From Cellvibrionaceae bacterium (GTDB taxonomy: Bacteria > Pseudomonadota > Gammaproteobacteria > Pseudomonadales > Cellvibrionaceae): 8,625 bases of DNA. The notes below the pieces were generated by a model. That model saw only the letters and a list, made by a program, of their open reading frames with translations, was not told the origin of the DNA and ran no database searches. Below are positions 5,759-8,625 of the stretch, piece by piece; the stretch's first letter is position 1, and each line of letters starts with the position of its first letter. The stretch lies in NCBI GenBank assembly GCA_021151615.1, contig JAGKXA010000212.1, positions 1-8,625 of the forward strand, given 5' to 3'. The position numbers were made by a program, and so were the translations under genes.

Positions 5759-7762
5759 TCAATAAACCGAAAACGCGCGATTTGAATGACAGAGATGGTA
5801 AGTAGTAAGACTGAATGAAATTCGCGCTCCTGATTTATTATTGGCGCATATTCTCGCATCTGCTTTAACGCAGCGTTGCCCTGCCTGATCGTAGTAATCC
5901 TGATTGAAGTTTTGCGATCCTCCGACGGCCGTATTCCACGCGTATAAATTTACATCGTAACCTTTCCCATTTACGCTCGGTCCTTTATCTTCCAGGCAAC
6001 GCACGGGTAAGCACTGCGTTATATTTGCATAATCACATGTCCAATACTTGGTGAAACGTTTTTCTACTGTGTCAGTAGTTGAACTGCCGCGAATATAATA
6101 GGGTGTGTCCTGCGATAGACGATCAACGATATATCTTGAGCCGTCGAAGCCACCTTCATTTGGATGCACACACTTTTCCCAGCGAGCTGGGAAGATACAA
6201 TCCTGTAGTCCAGCTTTCAATACAGCAATCGCCGAGGCTTTGTTTGCACAAGAGCCTGTTGCCAGATCGCGACCATTATTTTGGCTTAACTCCTCTGCTT
6301 GATTACAAGCCGCCATGAAGTCACCGGTAAGTACGGACCAGCGAGCTGCATTTAGTTGCAAGAGCGATGTATCCGCAAATACAGCACTATCGGGTAGGGA
6401 TTCGTAGGCTGAAGGTTTTGAATAAGTGTCAAACTTTTCGTTAAATGCAACAAGGTTTGGGTTAGTTTGTGCTAGTGCATCTTCAAAACGTTTCATAACA
6501 GTTGGAATGCTAGCGGGATTCGTCTGAATTCCAGTTAGGTCCAAACCAGCTGGCCCCCCAGCTTGATATGCTTCAATCCGCATTTGATATTTTGAGAAAA
6601 CGCTGGTCGCCTCATTAATATCGCTCACACTACCATTTACGTTAAAAATTTTGCTGATTGCGCCTTCGGCAGTTGCTTTGACGCTATTGATATCGCTCGA
6701 GCGGAGCTTTTTCTTGTCCAGGCTGAAAACAATGTAAAGAGATGCCCCCAATTCGGCCTCTCGCAAAAAGCGGTCACCGCATTCCTTATGAAAGTCCTTT
6801 TGAAAGTTTATGTCTGTTGTTCCGCGCAGCAAACTTGTGGTTACCGAATCCTTTATGGGACGAGGTTGAGTCACAAGGGCGTAATGTCTTTGGATATTTC
6901 TATACCGCGCTACGAAAGTCATACGCGATTCATCGAGGTACCGTGTCTGGATGCGGTCATGGTTGTGATTGAACCCCAAGGTAATATCCACCCCGTCTAC
7001 GGGAAAAGTGCCTTTGGCATTAACTGCTTCACGCACATCCATGGCGAGATATAATTCGGCAGCGGAGGCCGTATAAGTGACAGAAGAGCTAATGCCCGTG
7101 CTCGATGGTGTGGAGACTATATGAAAGTCAGGGTGATTTTGGTTCAAGCATTGGTTTTTATAAACATTACCCAATGAGTCATACCCTTGGCCCAAGCGAA
7201 GGAGTGAGTCCAAAATGATAATAGGTGGAGGTGGGGCGGACGTTGAAGTTGAAGTGGCAGCTCGAGCAACTCTTGCTAACTTTATCGGCTTATCACTGGT
7301 AAACCCGGGAGTGACTTGATTATAGGCCGCGTTCTGCTGGTCGGATTGCCTTAGGCCGGGATACTTGTTCGATAAATCTTCTGCATCTGTCTCACAGTAA
7401 AACCTAACCTGATAATTTACGCAGAGCGGTTTGTTGCTAGCCGACTGATCCGCGTTGTAACACTGTAATCCGTCTACTGCATTAAAAAATCGAAAAACAT
7501 TTGGCGCCGAACTTGCCGATTCTGGAGTAATGGTTTGCCAGCTTCCTCCGGTTTGGTAACGGGCCTCAATTTTGGACGGGCTGCTACATACTGAAGGATA
7601 ACTACCGCTTTGTAGTATTGACGGTAACGTTTCTGCATCGCTAGTTCCCCCTGGCTGGTCTTTATCTATCCATTCGGTCCAACCTATTGCCGCGTTAGCA
7701 GTAACTGAACTACTTAGAGCGAGTGAAGAGCAAATTGCGATTAGTAGTGATTTTAATTTCAT
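5759..7762 (-). CDS. secreted WxxW-domain / MACPF-like (perforin-like) protein with Cys-rich C-terminus
   Basis: This 667-residue exported protein starts at the ATG at 7762, chosen because AAAGGA lies 8 bases upstream and a signal peptide begins at once (MKLKSLLIAICSSLALSSS, cleavage after Ala24 in TANA). An in-frame ATG at 7828 would bury that signal. Residues 26-124 match the mucin-2/cartilage-type WxxW domain: W28-x-x-W31, D33, D35, P37, GG, D42, E44, cysteines 59, 101, 114 and 123, and the closing CVNYQVRFYC (114-123). A Ser/Thr/Pro linker (about 168-180, ending PPPP) follows. LGQGYD (190-195) resembles the opening of MACPF domains. CGDRF-x6-GA (328-340) matches the MACPF signature [YW]-G-[TS]-H-[FY]-x6-GG in spacing and several positions. 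Residues 486-667 hold ten cysteines and match nothing I recognise. Inferred role: binding a glycan or matrix surface and forming pores. The MACPF call is less sure than the WxxW call. It may be transferred DNA. Confidence 0.9.
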   Translation of the reverse strand: MKLKSLLIAICSSLALSSSVTANAAIGWTEWIDKDQPGGTSDAETLPSILQSGSYPSVCSSPSKIEARYQTGGSWQTITPESASSAPNVFRFFNAVDGLQCYNADQSASNKPLCVNYQVRFYCETDAEDLSNKYPGLRQSDQQNAAYNQVTPGFTSDKPIKLARVARAATSTSTSAPPPPIIILDSLLRLGQGYDSLGNVYKNQCLNQNHPDFHIVSTPSSTGISSSVTYTASAAELYLAMDVREAVNAKGTFPVDGVDITLGFNHNHDRIQTRYLDESRMTFVARYRNIQRHYALVTQPRPIKDSVTTSLLRGTTDINFQKDFHKECGDRFLREAELGASLYIVFSLDKKKLRSSDINSVKATAEGAISKIFNVNGSVSDINEATSVFSKYQMRIEAYQAGGPAGLDLTGIQTNPASIPTVMKRFEDALAQTNPNLVAFNEKFDTYSKPSAYESLPDSAVFADTSLLQLNAARWSVLTGDFMAACNQAEELSQNNGRDLATGSCANKASAIAVLKAGLQDCIFPARWEKCVHPNEGGFDGSRYIVDRLSQDTPYYIRGSSTTDTVEKRFTKYWTCDYANITQCLPVRCLEDKGPSVNGKGYDVNLYAWNTAVGGSQNFNQDYYDQAGQRCVKADARICANNKSGARISFSLTTYHLCHSNRAFSVY

Positions 7763-8024
7763 GTATAAAGTCCTTTGAGGTTTATTATTTTCTATCATGT
7801 ACTCCGGTAATCGGAGAGAACTTAACACCTTCTATTCCTAAAACCGGCGCATTTTTAATATACATTTCATGCCTATTAATACGCCCAAACTTACGCATTT
7901 CGTAAAGGTGAACCAGATTTGGATAGAGATAGCGCAATCATTCGTTGGTGATTTATGAAATATCAAAGAAGTCATTGCGTATTGGAGTTTACCGAACTCA
8001 TTACATCTACCAACAAATCCACTT
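7763..8024. other. AT-rich upstream region of the WxxW/MACPF gene
   Basis: I see no convincing gene here; short frames on both strands lack a ribosome binding site and family resemblance. It presumably holds the minus-strand promoter. A TATATT box (7857-7862, minus strand) is a possible -10, but no well-spaced -35 is evident. A small hairpin, CTCCG-5-CGGAG at 7802-7816, would lie in the 5' leader about 40 bases before the start codon. The stretch ends at the edge of the right direct repeat and may therefore be part of an inserted segment. Confidence 0.5.
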
Positions 8025-8115
8025 AAAGGCGGCAATTGCCGCCATTGTTTTATCTGGCAGTTTGCTTTTTCAAATGCCCATCAATCCGTTCAATCACATA
8101 CGCAATACTATTAAT
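8025..8115. repeat. right direct repeat (partner of 5550-5640)
   Basis: This copy contains the functional 3' end of the small minus-strand gene and the palindrome core GGCGGCAATTGCCGCC at 8028-8043. One outer base pair is lost relative to the left copy (A at 8044). On the minus strand only TTTAAG follows the palindrome, so termination of the small gene here is plausible but weaker than at the left copy. Confidence 0.9.
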
Positions 8116-8367
8116 CGCCCGCTGCGGCAATTTTATTCGCTCATTCACCTGATCAAGCAACACCTCCAACAAACACGCCTGCGCCCATAATTGGTAGGCC
8201 GCATCTTCATCGGTTTTGGCTGGCAGGGGTTTGCAAATTACCGTAAGCACTTGCCCGCTGGGCGAATGAATTTCAAGGCGGGATTTTTTGTAAAACGTGT
8301 ACTGGAGTTGATCGAGTTTAATAACGCAGGTATTCGGGAACGGGGGAGGGGGAGTTGTATTATCCAT
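8050..8367 (-). CDS. small hypothetical protein downstream of a C4-like RNA leader
   Basis: I do not recognise this 105-residue protein. It has no signal peptide or membrane helix. It begins MDNTTPPPPFPN, then a probable beta-rich part (CVIKLDQLQYTFYKKSRLEI, with SGQVLTVICKPLP after it), and ends in a helical part (DEDAAYQLWAQACLLEVLLD, AINSIAYVIERIDGHLKK). The ATG at 8367 is preferred: upstream in-frame starts at 8420 and 8405 have no Shine-Dalgarno, and translation beyond them runs through the RNA structure. Only a weak GAG lies 9 bases before the 8367 ATG, so the start is not secure. Position just after a C4/CI-like antisense RNA suggests a gene of a P4/P1-type satellite whose expression is controlled by that RNA. 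A truncated copy of its 3' end lies at 5575-5634. Confidence 0.7.
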   Translation of the reverse strand: MDNTTPPPPFPNTCVIKLDQLQYTFYKKSRLEIHSPSGQVLTVICKPLPAKTDEDAAYQLWAQACLLEVLLDQVNERIKLPQRAINSIAYVIERIDGHLKKQTAR

Positions 8368-8437
8368 AATAAAAATCTCAGAGTTTGGATTTGATTCCGC
8401 CACCATGAGGTAGTAATTCATGGGGGCGAACTGAACG

Positions 8438-8575
8438 GGGTTACTACCACCGGTCCAAACCACACCGGCCCACCCGAAGGTGGCCCCGTCCAGCCGCCAT
8501 AGCAACAGGCAAAGCTGTACGAGGGCACTAAAACTTACGTTCTAGTGCCGGTTTGGACACGGGGGTAGTAATCCC
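8438..8575 (-). ncRNA. C4/CI-like antisense RNA leader (phage P1/P4 type)
   Basis: On the minus strand this region can fold into a closed branched structure. The outer stem pairs 8564-8575 (GGGATTACTACC) with 8438-8448 (GGTAGTAACCC), with one bulged A. The next stem is a perfect 9-bp pairing of 8550-8558 (GTCCAAACC) with 8453-8461. Inside are an 11-bp hairpin with a GTAA tetraloop (8524-8549), a small ACAG/CTGT hairpin near 8505-8518, and a CCACC-TTCG-GGTGG hairpin (8470-8483). In P1 C4 and P4 CI RNAs, short segments pair with matching sites near the ribosome binding site of a downstream gene, and the repeated complementary pairs here fit that scheme. The off-frame peptide VQLCLLLWR...ESNPNS across it is also, from memory, typical of such leaders. 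The mature ends are unknown and the real RNA is probably shorter than the span given. Confidence 0.6.
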
Positions 8576-8595
8576 GACTGCGGGATTTACCGCAG
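8571..8595 (-). promoter_or_regulatory. two mutually exclusive hairpins upstream of the C4-like RNA
   Basis: ATCCCG-4-CGGGAT (8571-8586) and CTGCGG-6-CCGCAG (8578-8595) are both perfect 6-bp stems, but they share bases and cannot form together. The first also overlaps the 8564-8575 arm of the outer C4-like stem and could hide it. This looks like an alternative-fold or processing element. Confidence 0.45.
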
Positions 8596-8625
8596 CGCGG
8601 GCAGGTTAGGGGATGAGGGTGGGGT

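Noticed and set aside
5759..7828. Start of the WxxW/MACPF gene at the ATG at 7828
   Set aside because: It would add 22 charged residues in front of a clean signal peptide, and the good Shine-Dalgarno belongs to the ATG at 7762.
7838..8035. 65-residue minus-strand open frame between the two accessory genes
   Set aside because: It has no ribosome binding site, has unnatural composition and overlaps the repeat edge; it reads as chance.
8050..8505. A longer 151-residue reading of the small minus-strand gene from a TTG at 8505
   Set aside because: The extra 46 residues run through the C4-like RNA fold and have no ribosome binding site; they look like incidental translation of a structured RNA.
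8453..8558. tRNA gene, suggested by the cloverleaf-like fold
   Set aside because: There is no T-loop GTTCRA motif, acceptor geometry or anticodon arm of proper size; the C4-like reading fits better.

Overview
The window looks like chromosomal DNA from a free-living gammaproteobacterium. A Cellvibrio- or Pseudomonas-like host is my guess from the protein style, not something the sequence proves. The evidence is an outer-membrane TonB-dependent receptor, a HupE/UreJ-type membrane protein, hipBA, and a P4/P1-type C4-like antisense RNA leader. An ordinary metabolic block on the left meets an accessory block on the right.

Left block (1-3749, + strand): the 3' part of a TPR-like helical-repeat protein overlaps by one base (TAATG) a HupE/UreJ_2-type gene, which is followed 10 bp later by a complete TonB-dependent receptor. 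The spacing suggests one operon for uptake of a small ligand, with a metal such as nickel or cobalt as the best family-based guess. The HupE-like gene is broken: an internal stretch encoding several membrane helices is missing and the remaining 3' part is in another frame.

Middle block (3750-5580, + strand): a hipBA toxin-antitoxin operon sits behind three inverted-repeat operators whose cores start exactly 50 bp apart. The last operator contains the hipB Shine-Dalgarno sequence. hipB and hipA overlap (ATGA), and a perfect palindrome followed by a T-rich run ends the operon.

Right block (5550-8625, - strand): the main item is an exported protein of 667 residues. It carries a WxxW domain like that of animal mucin-2 and cartilage proteins, a Ser/Thr/Pro linker, a central region with a degenerate MACPF (perforin-like) signature, and an unrecognised Cys-rich C-terminus. 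It is best read as a candidate secreted pore-forming or surface-binding effector. It is bracketed by about 90-bp direct repeats (5550-5640 and 8025-8115). The right copy is the 3' end of a small unknown gene (8050-8367); the left copy is a truncated relic of the same gene end. This suggests that the WxxW/MACPF gene arrived as a cassette at the 3' end of that gene, or that the region was duplicated and then eroded. Upstream of the small gene, 8438-8575 can fold into a branched C4/CI-like antisense RNA of the kind used by P1/P4-type elements, so this side may be the edge of a satellite or prophage-derived island.
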